Part shown: positions 23,551-35,409 of the stretch, piece by piece | Position numbering within the stretch: the first letter of the stretch is position 1 | How the letters are laid out: each line of letters begins with the position of its first letter | Assembly (NCBI GenBank): GCA_026874595.1 | Contig: CM049315.1 | Span: forward strand, 64,789,389 to 64,853,388 | Direction of reading: 5' to 3' | Origin: Sipunculus nudus | Lineage: Eukaryota; Annelida; Sipuncula; Golfingiida; Sipunculidae | DNA: 64,000 bases | The notes under the pieces: generated by a model | Told to the model about the DNA's origin: nothing | Seen by the model: the letters and a program-made list of their open reading frames with translations, nothing else | Database searches by the model: none | Translations under genes and position numbers: made by a program

Positions 23551-26500
23551 GGCGTTTGAAGGCTGAACGTGTGTTTTGCGGGCGGGAGCGGGCTCTTAAT
23601 TTCGGCCAGCGCAGGGCTCTAGTCCTTACACATGTATCTTCTGTTACCTTTAAATACGAAACGTGACTTTTCAACCTAGGCTGCGATCCACTGTAAGGGA
23701 TCAAGGTTTTAGTCATCTTATGCATGTTTCTTTGAGGAGTTAAGGTTTAACCCTAATGTTTCAAACGCAGTAAACATTGTATTACTTAGCTTTCAGTCGC
23801 CTAACACATGCTTCTGCATGATAATATTCAACCACAAATGGTTGTTAGTAAAATATATTTGCATTACACTTAAATGCAAGCAGTTTTTGTAGGTTAAATC
23901 CGCTGCGATCAGGCGATCATGGTGTCGCGGACAGCTTTCCGTACTAACACAAATAAACATCGAGAAGTAGCAATGATATTCATGAGAGCGGTATGTTCAA
24001 CAACAGATGAAGCGGCCCACGCCGCAGGGTTATGGAGGAACATTAATAAAACCGGCTGGATCAGGCTTGTATGCAGGGACATGCCTGTCTTTTGAAAATA
24101 ACTCTAGACACACCGTGGTCAGCGAACTTTTCGAATTAATACACGAAACTTAATCACCCAGGGAATGAAAGACCATTAAAAAAAATTAATTACTGTGGTT
24201 GACAATTATTTTACATTTGCCACGATGAGCAGTCCTACATAAACATGAGCACGTACCGGGGAACTCAGTCACTTGTATTCCTTTATGATAACTGAAACTG
24301 GTTTGGACATAAATTACAGGAATTATATCATTCTCGCTCGAAAACTGATGCACACAAACAAACGGCAAGGTCATTGGCACAATGTCATTATGCAAGAGAC
24401 GAGCTAAAGAGTGGCCAGGAGCAGACGAGGGAACAAAAGAAGGATTGAATGAGATGAAGAAGTCAGCTGAAGAAAGGACAACAGAAGAAACAAAATAAGA
24501 TAAGAGCTGACAAAAAATATTTATATTTTAGAGATACAAAGAAAATACAAAGCAAGAGATGACGTAAAGAAATGCCAAGACAAAATGCCGAGAGTTCAAA
24601 AGAAAGAGATTTGAAACTAAGAGGAGATAACGAGACACAAAGAGAAAAATAACGAGAGATGCTTTTTTAGTTGCGTACAAAATATCTAGAAAAAAAAAAC
24701 TGGTACACTGTATAGCCCATTGACCCGATTATCACCAGAGGACTGTGACTTAGTTATATTATTGCATGTTTAAGTAGGGAGTCTAACCAGATGATTGTTT
24801 TTATAATTAAGTGTACATTCATATGGAGTATCATGTTTAGATAATAACGTGAGAACTAAGGATAGAGAGCACAGGTGTCTCGTTTGATGTTAATTTCAGT
24901 ACAGTTTAATTCCGTAGGTTCAACACCAGCTTAGTTTGCGTTTCTCAGGGTTTGATCTCTAGAGGCGTGTTCATCTAAATATTCATGTAATTTTTGACGG
25001 TCGGCATTAAAGAATGTGATGATATGCCAGAAGACGGTCTGGACTTGTGACGTCAGCAAGCACTTATAAACTCTGGTTGAGAAGAAATTCGCGACAATTG
25101 CCTGTTCAGCGCGCCAGTTTTGATGTAGTCTGACGATTGTCTGAAGTCTAGAGGCAAGTCTACGTTCATGAGAGAGTCAGGACAGCTGAGAGATGATGTT
25201 TAAAGCATAAACAGTCAGTGTCTGTGGCAGGCAACGTTGATACCTAAATAACGGACTTGAGAGCGGATGTCGTAAATGCCGAAGGACTGGTAATTCGGCG
25301 TTTATACCTGTTGTGAGCGCTTCCAGTAACAGGCCAAGGACACTATTTACACGCAGAAATTTGGAGGTACTAAATATAGTTGTGTGGAGACATTTTAGTT
25401 ACCTAGTGCTGGATGATTCCAGGAGACCTCATCTGTGAAAGACATTGATTCTAAGTTTAGATAGAATAGGCAGTCAATGCTGAGTGAACTGTGCCTCGAG
25501 GGGCTAACGTGTACAACTGTCGGTGGTCGGGCCCTGTGCATATACAAGTGAACTGATAGTACTGTGTTCACAGTGAAAAAAACCTGTAATGTGAGCGGCT
25601 TTGCATCTCGATGTCACGTATGCGCGATAGTCATGTGATCAGGAGCAGTGTAAACAGAGGACTCCCCTGTGTATATACAAGTGAACATAACGTGATTTTG
25701 TGTTTCTTACTAGACTTTTATGGTCATCAGTGTTTATATGTATGGAGCGCCTCTCCATGGAAATGTAAGTGTATTTTTTTAATAGATTGATTTGTTTTGT
25801 TAACTCATGTTTTATTCATCATTTGATTGGTCGTTCATTCCTTTGGGGATGTGACACTTATTCCTACTACAAAATGCCGTCTGAAGGCCACCCATTTAAC
25901 ACGGATATTTTACAACAAGAAGTGTTGGTCATTAATTCCATGACACACCTCTTGGAATAATAATACAGGTCGCGTGAGTGTAATACATTGTGAACGTCCT
26001 TAGATTATGTTTCATTAAACCAATAAAAAAAAGTGTTAAAATAATTTCAGCAATTTCTCGTGCCAGACAGGAAGCACTTAGCCGCCCATGTACTGGCAAA
26101 GAAAGCTATCATAATATATCATTTGTACTTTTGGTGTCTAGAACCCTTACTGAAACCCTGTTAAGCGGTCTAAAGTAATACAAAAGAGTTTAAGGGGCCA
26201 TACTTTAGTAACTGCTACCATGAGTATATATACAAAGAAGCTTTCATTTGATCCCTTATAAAATTTGCTTGTCAATCATACTATACTAGATGACTATTTT
26301 AAAGGTCAGGCAGAGGTCAACTAATGCATATATGATGGTACACTGAAACCTTTGACAGACAATGCACTTTCCAGTGCAAGATTTTCATCACTACGTAGAA
26401 AGTTAAAAGAGTCAATCGCTGAAAAAAAAAACGATTTGGTCATTAAATCAGTATGTGATATGCCAGCACTCTGTATGTTTTAGTGTTGCTGAATGATGTA

Positions 26501-26679
26501 AAGGTGATAGTGATATCCGGTCCTCTCAAGGATATTATTCAGATTAACTACTTTGATTAACTATTGTTAACTACCATATATCCGATGTTGCATGCTGAAC
26601 TCACGTGACCCTGACTCAAGATGCAAACATTTCATCATTCTTTGAATCTGTGATAGCTCAGCACTTTGCATTGCCAAAA
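23551..26679. other. Mostly unassigned; possible promoter of the downstream gene
   Basis: I see no coding region I can support. A purine-rich stretch covers 24400-24670. A CRE/TATA pair at 25048-25070 and a consensus donor at 25765 are noted separately. The open frames at 24186, 25769 and 25990 show no recognisable features. Confidence 0.3.
25048..25070 (+). promoter_or_regulatory. Candidate core promoter: CRE plus TATA box
   Basis: A perfect CRE palindrome TGACGTCA (25048-25055) lies nine bases upstream of a TATAAA box (25065-25070). A start site would be expected near 25095-25100. A possible non-coding first exon could run to the consensus donor AAAT|GTAAGTG at 25764/25765. It could be spliced to an acceptor TTTTATGTGGCAG| ending at 30136, just upstream of the sulfotransferase start. 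This is inference, since both motifs are short enough to arise by chance. Confidence 0.3.
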
Positions 26680-27032
26680 CGCCATGAACAAGTGAAATGA
26701 TCAATATACATACCCAAAACTCCATGAACAAGTGAAAAGATCAATATACATGACCAAAACGCCATGAAAAAGTGAAAAGATCAATATACTTGACCAATAC
26801 GCCATGAACAAGTGAAAAGATCAATATACATAACCAAAACGCGCTGAACAAGTGTAAAGATCAATATACATGACCAAAACGCCATGAAAAAGTGAAAAGA
26901 TCAATATACTTGACCAATACGCCATGAACAAGTGAAAAGATCAATATATATAACCAAAACGCCATGAACAAGTGAAAAATCAATATACATAACCAAAACG
27001 CCATGAACAAGTGAAAAGATCAATATATGTAT
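26680..27032. repeat. 40-bp minisatellite, about nine copies
   Basis: The unit is GCCATGAACAAGTGAAAAGA plus TCAATATACATAACCAAAAC. Copies differ by single substitutions; one has lost a base and some read TGACC or CCAATAC. Confidence 0.9.
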
Positions 27033-28797
27033 AACTATTTGTACCTGTTGGAACAGTTTAGTAGTTAAATCATTCCCTTGCTGTATTCCTTATCAATTTT
27101 CAACAACAGAAAAAATTGGTCAAAGCTTTGATTAAGATCCTTAATTATTTTGTATTTCAAGCTTTTTATTTACAAAGGTCCACATAAATTTGTCATACAA
27201 GTAATGTAAAATCTCATCATTAACATTTCCCGGATATTATGTCCACTACAATTCAAGACGTATAAACTACACATACAATACTTGTAATATACACACTCTG
27301 GCGGTCCAGTTTATATACATGTCCACGTAGTAATACCTTTTAATACTAATAGCTGTAACTTTTCTGTTAGCTATTGCCACAACACGGATGGTGTGACTTT
27401 CCGGATTCTTTGACTGTATAATTGTATATACTCAGCAAAAAAAAAATTATAAAATTTTATTGCTACGTGCGCTTAAAAGGTGTCACTCATCCACCAACAG
27501 GTGAATTGGAAAACGGGGATTTCCAAATCTACGGTAAATAGCGTACTCCTACAGAAATATCTCGGGCTTGCCAAAGTCGGGTTTTTGGGGACCATCTTGA
27601 TTTACTGACACCTTTAAGGGAAATGGCACGTACACGTGGAGTGAGGTCATTGTCCTCTATGACATCACGACTCGCACTCCCAATATGGCTATATATCGTC
27701 ACCTCGTCCCTGTGTAAACAAATATGCAAGGGACCCCCCCCCCCCCTCCCCCCGTCTGACCTGGTGAAATAGAGATATACATATTTTAGACATTTCAATT
27801 ATATAACAGATTAAAGATATGATGTAGATATGTGTCCCTAATTTTTTTAAGCGTTTCACCTGTTGGCGATTTGTGTCAGTATGAGTTAAAAGAGTTGGTT
27901 ATTACTGGCTGGCAGTTGGCGATTTCCCCAACATTTCTTAAATCTAATCCAGTGAGATTATGCCAACAGTGCCTCATCAGGAAACATTTAAACAAATATT
28001 AAATAAAATATGATATAGTATATGGTGTATATGGTATCGTATGATAAAAATGAGAAATGCGAAGCAAAACGTAAAACGCTCTTGAATGCACTGATGGTTC
28101 TGCAGATATCAGAGTCTGTGTATCAGAGTCTTGGATATAGGCCTACCATGTATAGAATGTCAAATGTTCCAGGGTTCGGTGTTGATCCAATGGTATTTTT
28201 TAAGCAGTTAATTTAAAACCTGAAAATACAGATGCAAAATTCGCCAGATTGTGAGAGACTGTGGAGGTCAAGTGGTGCAGTAAAAGAGAGTAGACACACT
28301 CTTGTGGCTCTCTCAGTTACACCAAATTATATCCAGAATTGAAGTAACTTCAAGTTGTGTCTTGAAAAGTTACCGTAAGCTTGGCTTGTGATCCAGGACA
28401 GGGGCCCAGGCAATTATTGTTACATTTCTGAGAAGAGAGGTCAAAGAAAAAAGTAATGAAGGAAATGAGAAAATGCAAAAGATCAAGAGAAGTAATAGTT
28501 GATGATTTGTGCAAAGAGCTTCATGAGCTGACAACAGAGGAAAAATGACCAAAGAATAAAAAAGGCGTGGACTTGGGATGGGAAGTTTTTCATAAAGGAT
28601 TTAAGAGGAGGGATTTAACAGATCAGATACGGACAATCTTTGGGACAGCTTATTGCAATTGCTTGATACTGTAAATATAAGAATTAATATAAACCCAGGC
28701 AAGGAAAATGACCATATGGTGTAATACTCATGTATATTGTGTTTTGTTATTGTGATCATTGATATGAAGGCCTGTAAGCTTAATGTAACACTGATGA
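27033..28797. other. Unassigned sequence with small inverted repeats
   Basis: A 15-base inverted pair, CCACCAACAGGTGAA (about 27491) and TTCACCTGTTGGCG (about 27856), may bound a 380-bp MITE. A C-rich run lies at 27733-27753. The stretch 28250-28700 has the look of eroded coding sequence but no frame I can identify. Confidence 0.3.
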
Positions 28798-29154
28798 TTA
28801 TGATGTTGCTTTGTTTTTCTTAAACAACCCTAATATGGGTTTGTGATCCGTCACACGTCCATACAGGTATTTGTGAAAATGCTTAAGCCCGAAAATTACG
28901 GCAAGTCCCTCTTTCTCCACTTTCGCATACATGCGTTCCGCCGTTAACAAAGTAGGCCTACGCGAGGCATAAGCAATCGGACGCTGCTCTCCATTAGGCA
29001 TTTCATGTGACAATACAACATCTGCACTAGGTGATGCATCGCATTCAAGAAACAACTTTAACTCTGGCTGATAATTAACAAGCTTTGCTCTCAGCAAACG
29101 CATTTGCCTGCTGTTCACCCCAAGTCCATCTAACGTCTTGATGCAACAAATCAT
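28798..29154 (-). pseudogene. Gypsy RNase H fragment
   Basis: A 118-codon open stretch matches the end of reverse transcriptase and the RNase H domain of gypsy elements. It has LFLECDASPSADVVLSHEMP (with the first catalytic Asp), GEQRPIAYASRRPTLLTAER, YAKVEKEGLAVIFGLKHFHK (catalytic Glu) and VTDHKPILGLF (second Asp). No LTR, integrase or other pol domain adjoins it. It is closer in style to K02A2.6-like gypsy elements than to copies A and B (DHKPILGLF here, DHNPLTF there). It is an isolated fragment of a different element. Confidence 0.75.
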
Positions 29155-30136
29155 ACAATGTCTTCAGCACTGTGGCAAGAACTTTTTATAATAGATAACA
29201 GATATGTTGAGAATTGCAAAAGCTATGAATAAAAACACACTGAGAGGACGTTATGTCCGAAAATATTCGACTTGCTTGTCCATGATTGTTAATTGTGTCT
29301 TATTTTACATAATTTGGAAAAGTAATATGTTAAATATGCATATACATTGTGCATCAAATATGTTCAAACACATTCAGAACCAAGGATATGCCTTAATCCT
29401 AAAAAAATGCCTTTGGTACCAATGATATCTGAAAAAATTCAACTTTAAAGAATAAAATTTAGGGGTAGGGGAAGAAAGTGGCCTAAGAATTGACACATGA
29501 TACTTCTTTAAGGCCAGATCATATATCACAAGGAAGATAATTTCCTTCCAATTCCATTAATGCGCAAAATATGCACTTATGATGTATAATAAAAAAAGTT
29601 ATGGTCCATAAACCAATGGAAAGTCGCGCAAGAAATCTTAACAAATAGAGTACGCGGTTTGTAAAAAAGTTGATTTTGCGGGTGTTTTGATTTTATATAT
29701 GTGTTTGGAAACACCAGAAATGAGATAAGGACACCTCAGGGAAGTAAACTTTGGGGACGAAAAAATTCCCAGAGGTGGGGGGGGGGGGTTTCACTTTCTG
29801 GCCCATCGACTTATTGACAATGCTTTCCTCCGTACACATAACGTATATGAAATCTTCTAAATTCATTACACATACAACATTCCTAGCCTCATTCCTACCC
29901 CCCTCCCCTCTTAAACCCAAAACCCGGTAAAAGACCGTATATCAGCTAGTATATTAAATCTCTATAGTCGTATGGCAGTTCAAGGAGGTGTAATCTCATC
30001 AGGGCACGTGCCTAGACGGGTCTGTAGTAATCTCATCGACAAACGTCAATCAGACTTTGGCCTCCCCATTGTACATTTGTGACGACTGTTATCTCATCAT
30101 CTTTTACTGAGTATTGTTTTATGTTTTATGTGGCAG
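29155..30136. other. Unassigned sequence upstream of the sulfotransferase exon
   Basis: No gene seen. A G run lies at about 29778. The last 35 bases form a good splice acceptor (TACTGAG branch-like string, T-rich tract, GGCAG ending at 30136). Confidence 0.3.
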
Positions 30137-30198
30137 GTGCGATATATGGCCCTTCACGAAGAACTCCGATTTAAGTGTGATCTGAAAAGGTATCTTTC

Positions 30199-30379
30199 AT
30201 GTTAGGAACCAGAATGGCCAGTGCTCCATCGTCCTCTGACATCCCGTATCACGTGGCAGGTAGCCATGTTGTGGACGGTATCCTGTACAAGGAAATAATA
30301 AAGGCGGAATACCTGGAGCAGATTAAACACCTAGAGGTGCATGGAGATGACATCTATCTGTGTGGCTTCCCCAAAGCCG
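30199..30379 (+). CDS. Cytosolic sulfotransferase, exon 1
   Basis: This exon encodes the N-terminal 60 residues plus the first base of codon 61 of a SULT-family enzyme, which transfers sulfate from PAPS to hydroxyl or amine groups of small molecules in the cytosol. The exon ends DDIYLCGFPKAG at the PAPS 5'-phosphate loop (family consensus YPKSGTTW), with the key lysine present. The donor is GCCG|GTGAGAG, and the frame resumes at 39770 as G-NTW. Two starts are possible. ATG 30199 has a poor context. ATG 30214, five codons on, has A at -3 and G at +4 and is the better candidate. No signal peptide is present, as expected. An upstream ATG at 30146 opens a short frame that overlaps the first start and could reduce translation if this region is transcribed. 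Confidence 0.85.
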
Positions 30380-30668
30380 GTGAGAGTTAAACGATTCAGT
30401 GTATGTGTATGAGCGTTTAAGCTTGCTGGTGTATAATTGTGATGTATTGCCCAATCAACCGCATTCACAATTCACACGGATCGCTCCCGGTGTTCGTTTC
30501 CGGAGAAAAAGCTGGACCACAGTTTCCAAAATTTCATCATAGGGTCACATGCGGACTGATGCCTAATAATAAGACTGGCGGCATCACGTGCAATTAGCGG
30601 TGAATGGTATCATTGATCTGCAAGGGTGTGGGGGGGGGGGGAAGGGGTGACTAGGGCGTCAAAGAGAG

Positions 30669-30707
<39 letters not shown>

Positions 30708-30713
<6 letters not shown>

Positions 30714-30888
30714 AACCTCGTTGTCTCGAAGTCGAAGGGACCCTCAGAAAACTTCGACACATCCGAGGTTCCACACAAGTGGGTTTTATTTGGTAATAAT
30801 TTAACTAGAGTTGTCCGGAATATTAAGTCTGTAACTTCGACAATAGCGGGATATTCGACTTAAGCGAGTATGACACAACGAGGTTTTA

Positions 30889-30891
<3 letters not shown>
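30708..30891. mobile_element. Pogo/Tigger-like MITE inside a (TA)n tract
   Basis: A 184-base unit has ends TAGTGAAACCTCGTTGTCTC and, on the complement, CAGTAAAACCTCGTTGTGTC. CAGT(G/A)AAACCTCG is the pattern of Tc1/mariner-type pogo (Tigger) termini. (TA)n flanks both sides (30671-30707 and 30892-30950), consistent with TA target choice. There is no transposase. Confidence 0.7.
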
Positions 30892-30950
<59 letters not shown>

Positions 30951-30955
<5 letters not shown>

Positions 30956-32115
30956 TACAAAATGAAGACGAGTCAAGTATTTTCAGACATTTTACTACTA
31001 CGTAGTTTCATGCTAGATGTTGTTGCACTCGTCAGGTAATGCTGTCTGACTGAAATGGACTATATCATACTGGTATATATGTGTTACATAGATATGCGAC
31101 CTTGAATGTATATAATGTTACTGGCCTGCTGTGTCACTTGTAACCAAGACTGTTGAGTGTAAGTGTGCGCCCTGGGGCAAAGATATACCAGGATCAGATA
31201 ATGAGAGTCGGGATACGGGAGGGCTGGGGTCAAAGGTCGCTCTGTGAGGGGGGCTGTGCTGAGAGCAGTTAGTGACAGTGCTTAAAGACGGCTATATGTG
31301 TATAAACATGGGGCTCTACATGTGTTTACTTGTGGCTGATGTGAAAGAAAGAAGGAGAGAGAGAAAGAAATGGGGGTATCCTATAAACTGAAATCTATGT
31401 TATGAAATTCTTAAGGAGGAATTTGTTCGCATGTCTACAGGCGGTGACAAGTTCGTTCCGTTTATTCAGGGTGGCCAAATGGGGGTTGCAAATGATATAG
31501 TATTTTTCCCATAAGCATAGGTTACATCTGTTGGTGGCGCTGTTATAAGCCTTTGCCTGTTTCAGTATTTTCCATGTGATACTGTAGTCTACACCTTTGT
31601 CTTTCAACTGCCATATATATTTGCTAAGCTCTGTGTTAAATTTCTTAGATTTGTTCATGAAGGATGATTTGTGATTTGCATAGCGTGACTTGAATGAATT
31701 TTCTGTTAATCCTATGTAGCTTTGCTTTGGCTCACTTTCGGCTGTTACGGTCGCTTGGTATACAATTGATTCTTTCAAGCAGTGGCCGGACATGGGGCAT
31801 TCCGTTGGTATTCTGCAGTTGCATTTAGTAGGATTTGGGGCATTTCCATTCCTTGAGAGTTTTGTCTTGTTGTATCCATCCATATATTGTTTCATATTAG
31901 GCATGCAACTCAACAGTCTTGGTTACAAGTGACACAGCAGGCCAGTAACATTATATACATTCAAGGTCGCATATCTATGTAACACATATATACCAGTATG
32001 ATATAGTCCATTTCAGTCAGACAGCATTACCTGACGAGTGCAACAACATCTAGCACGAAACTACGTAGTAGTAAAATGTCTGAAAATACTTGACTCGTCT
32101 TCATTTTGTATAATT
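30951..32115 (-). mobile_element. Truncated Penelope-like element with inverted arms
   Basis: Two near-identical 208-base arms in inverted orientation (30951-31158 and 31908-32115) enclose a 519-base open frame with a GIY-YIG endonuclease. Inverted terminal pseudo-LTRs produced by adjoining inverted partial copies are typical of Penelope-like elements. The reverse transcriptase is absent, so the copy is non-autonomous. The left arm abuts a (TA)n tract. Confidence 0.8.
31395..31913 (-). CDS. GIY-YIG endonuclease domain of a Penelope-like element
   Basis: A 172-residue open frame corresponds to the C-terminal endonuclease module of Penelope-like retroelements, which nicks target DNA to prime reverse transcription. 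Visible marks are: a Cys cluster (CNCRIPTECPMSGHCL) preceding the domain; the GIY-like strand IVYQATV; the YIG strand SYIGLTENSFKSRY with the conserved arginine; the helix YANHKSSFMNKSKKFNTELS leading to KYIWQLKD; a second Cys motif (CNLCLWEKY) with the likely catalytic Glu; and the ending NKRNELVTACRHANKFLL. The frame is uninterrupted, unusual for this window, which suggests recent arrival. The reverse transcriptase that should precede it is missing, so it may represent only the 3' end of a longer polyprotein. The ATG may be incidental. Confidence 0.8.
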   Translation of the reverse strand: MSCMPNMKQYMDGYNKTKLSRNGNAPNPTKCNCRIPTECPMSGHCLKESIVYQATVTAESEPKQSYIGLTENSFKSRYANHKSSFMNKSKKFNTELSKYIWQLKDKGVDYSITWKILKQAKAYNSATNRCNLCLWEKYYIICNPHLATLNKRNELVTACRHANKFLLKNFIT

Positions 32116-32182
32116 ATAAAGCTCTGGTGAAATGCCATAGAGCACTCTTGTAGTTGTTGCTTGCAGAAAACCTGCAGATCTA

Positions 32183-32185
<3 letters not shown>

Positions 32186-32243
<58 letters not shown>
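32186..32243. repeat. (TA)n microsatellite
   Basis: Alternating TA immediately upstream of the 5' LTR of gypsy copy A. Confidence 0.95.
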
Positions 32244-32246
<3 letters not shown>

Positions 32247-32247
<1 letters not shown>

Positions 32248-33045
32248 GTTACAGGTGTCTCATTTATTGTGGTACGAGTCTTTGGCATTCAGTTTCGTGT
32301 CAAGTGCAAACCCTGTGCGCTGCTATAAATAACCGCACCTGCTGATCTCTCGCGGAGTGTAGAAACACAGCGCTCATACTAATCTGAAACTTTCTTGGCT
32401 GGCCGCGCTCTATGATTGCGTGTCTTGTAATGTTCTTTGGGCGTGTGTATTATGTATTGTTTGGTTCTTTGGGATTGTTCGTGTAATAGAAGTTTCTAGA
32501 ATTTTCGGATGAAAAGTTATAAATAGGGGCTCTGTTTTAGAGCCGGGGGGAGAGAGAGAAATATTCCAGCGGACACGGAAGAGTGTGAGTCAAAATCTAG
32601 TGCGGCCTGTCTCCAGTTTGCCTTGGGATTATTACAAGAACTTCACTTTTGGATCACTTTTGATTTTGTGATTAAATATGACTATTATTCCCTAAGAAAA
32701 TGTATGTGAACTGTTCATCTGGATTATACATTTGAAGGACTTGTTGTCGCTGTGACAGGGGTGGTATCCTGGTACTGTACACTTCATTTATTATACTGTG
32801 TTATTGTATTGATTTGCTGTTGTACTGTTGTTATACTTTGTAATTGTATTGATTTAGTGTGTTGTAATGTTAGGGTTGTTTTAAGAATAAATTATAATTA
32901 TTTGTTAACAAAAAATTGTTAACTTCTTTATTCTTTTCCCTAGACATTTCACGCTGCCTAGTGTTATAGAACCTGATTTTTATCTCCATAACCAAATTTA
33001 TGCTCGTCACGACTACGTGATCTGTTTATATTAGGTTCCGTAACA
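32247..33045 (+). repeat. 5' LTR of gypsy copy A
   Basis: The 799-base LTR runs from TGTTACAGGTG to TTCCGTAACA. Its sequence is recovered in the interrupted 3' LTR of copy B (48042-49863). A TATAAATAGGGGCTCTG string near 32520 is a likely promoter, and a GGGGAGAGAGAG stretch follows. Confidence 0.85.
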
Positions 33046-33052
33046 TAAAATT

Positions 33053-33069
33053 TAGGGCTCGTCCGGGAT
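33053..33069 (+). promoter_or_regulatory. tRNA-Pro type primer-binding site of copy A
   Basis: TAGGGCTCGTCCGGGAT lies eight bases past the LTR and matches the tRNA-Pro primer site (TGGGGGCTCGTCCGGGAT) except near its 5' end. Confidence 0.8.
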
Positions 33070-33213
33070 GCTTAATAGTTTTGACAATTTATTAGGCCAT
33101 GACCTAGACACATTGTTTACAGTACATTGTTTACTAGATTACATATTGTTAACAATATATTGTTTGAAAGATTTATCGCGGTAGTTTTTTTGTTATTGTT
33201 TTAACATCTGAAC

Positions 33214-33960
33214 ATGGCACATTTCAAACCTGAGACATTTGTAGAAGATTAAGACCCTGATCAACTTGAATAGTTGACAAAAGATCAGTTGTTATGTTTG
33301 GGACAACACTTAGGGCTACGTGTCAAAAGCCTGGTATCATTGCTAAAATCATGCAAGATCTAGTTAGCAAAGGTTTAATTGAAGAGTGAAGTGGAAACAT
33401 CAAGAAATGACAGCCTTGCTCTGCAGTTAGAATTAAAAAAGTTAGATGTTTGATGAAACTGAGGTAGTAGATTCCTCTCCTGACTCTGAAATGGAGTTAT
33501 TTGAGCCATTCATACATGATGGTTTGGTATTACTTTCAAGTGATTTTTCAGATTCTACCCCTATTGTAATTTTGAGGGACACAGGTTCAGTCCAGACTCT
33601 CATGTTAAAAAACACTTTGCCATTTCTAATAGGTCTTTAACTGGTGTACATGTTAATGGTGTGTTTTCAGACAAGCACACTTCAGTTCCGCTTCACAGTA
33701 TACATTTAAAGTATGATTATATTTCTGGGAATATTACTGTGGGCAAAAGAACTACTTTACCCTTGAAGGGAATTCAGTTGCTGCAAGGCAATGATGTTGC
33801 AGGTGAAAAGTACAGCCTGTACCAATAGTGGCAGAAAAGCCGATACTTGATCGGGACACTGACCCTTAAAGTCGGGAAATTCCTGGTTTGTATCCTTCAT
33901 GTGCTGTAACTAGATCTATGGCCAAGAAAAGAATACATGAAGGTAATGGTATAGATAATG
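33214..33960 (+). pseudogene. Gag start and protease remnant of copy A
   Basis: An ATG at 33214 begins a Gag-like leader (MAHFKPETFVED, then LTKDQLLCLGQHLGL) broken by two stops within 25 codons. The SCAN-like Gag core found in G1 is missing, so the leader runs almost directly into the protease. The protease active-site segment is intact as ILRDTGS (33569-33589). The flap-side KGIQLLQGNDVAG follows after a frame change, and an AVTRSMAKK segment ends it near 33930. Confidence 0.7.
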
Positions 33961-34199
33961 ACACTCTGGGAGTCACTAGTGACTCGTCTAACGACTCGCC
34001 CGTATAGGATGCAGCATTTTCAAGGTCAGAACTTATCGCGGAACAGCATGAGGACCCTGATATTTCATGTTTGTTTCCCAGGGCAGTTTTTAACGATGAG
34101 CTTTCACAGAACCCAGTATGTTTCTATGTTAAAAACGGAGTGCTTATGCTTATGGCGACCACCTGATGAATGCGCTGATGATGAGTAGGCCATCAAAGA

Positions 34200-35275
34200 T
34201 CAAATAGTAATGCCCAAAAGCTTTCGAAATGAAATTCTAAGCATGGCACATGAGGCTCCTTAATCTGGCCATTTTGGTATAAATAAAACTTATCAGAAAG
34301 TTAGTACACAATTCTATTGGCTTAACCTCAAGAAAGATGTTGTACAATATCGTAAATCATGCCATACATGCCAGATGGTAGGCAAGCCCAATCAGAATCC
34401 TCCAAGCCCCACTTAGGCCTATTCCTGTTTTCGAGGAACCATATAGTAGGATTATTGTTGATTGTGTTGGACCACTGACCAAAACAAAATCTGGACATGA
34501 ATACTTGCTGACAATTATGTGCGCATCTACCAGGTTCCCTGAGGCAATACCATTGCGCAAAATTAACGCCAAAAGTGTTGTCAAAGCTCTGACCAAGTTT
34601 TTTTTTTTTTTTAAACTTTTGGATCACCAAAATCCGTCCAGTTTGACCAAGGGTCTAATTTTATTTCTGGTTTATTCCAGCAAGTTATGCTTGAGCTAGG
34701 TATAAAACAGTACAGCTCTTCGCCATACCATCCTATCCTGAAAGTCAGGGCGTCCTAGAGCGTTTTCACCAGACATTATAAACATGATTAGGACCTATTG
34801 CTATGACACAGAAAGACTGGGACGAAGGAATCCACCTATTGCTGTTTGCTGTCAGAAAATCCTTTCCAGAGTCCTTGGGTTTCAGTCCCTTTGAACTAGT
34901 TTTCGGACACTCAGTTCGAGGTCCATTAAAACTGCTTAAAGAGAAACTCCTCTGTGAAAATCCTGATTCTCTTAGTTTATTACAGTATGTCTCAGACTTT
35001 CGTACTAAACTACACAATACTTGTGAGATTGCAGTCTAATATAAAATCTGCACAAAACAAAGTATGACAAGCACACTGTAAGTAGGATGTTTGAGCCTGG
35101 TGAAAAGGTCCTTGCCTTACTACCTATCCCTGGCTGACCTCTGCAAGCTAGGTATTTTGGTCCTTACATTGTTGACAAGAAAGTCAGTGATTTAAATTAT
35201 AAACTGTTAACACCAGATAGGCGTAAGAAAAAACAACTGTGCCATGTTAACGTGTTGAAATCATTTTATGAATAG
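34200..35275 (+). pseudogene. Integrase remnant of copy A
   Basis: The zinc-binding HHCC region is readable (MAHEAP, GHFGINKTYQKV, CHTCQMVGKPNQ) with one stop before GHFG. The DDE core follows: first Asp in IIVDCVGPL, second in FDQGS, and Glu in a decayed ESQGVLERF segment after a frame change. A GPFSPFELVFGH-like region (GFSPFELVFGHSVRGPL) and a C-terminal part extend to about 35275. A run of 13 T at 34601-34613 lies near a frame break. In an intact element, integrase inserts the cDNA into the host chromosome. Confidence 0.75.
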
Positions 35276-35409
35276 CACATGAGATGTTGTACATAATGTT
35301 ACTGCTGTAAATTGTGTAAATACTGACCCTGACCCAGTTAAAGTAGATACTGATTGTAAGTGTGATGTAGACATTCAGTCTGGAACAATACCACTAAAAA
35401 TCTCAGACG

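Noticed and set aside
26680-27032. CRISPR-like array
   Set aside because: The 40-bp units are contiguous, without spacers.
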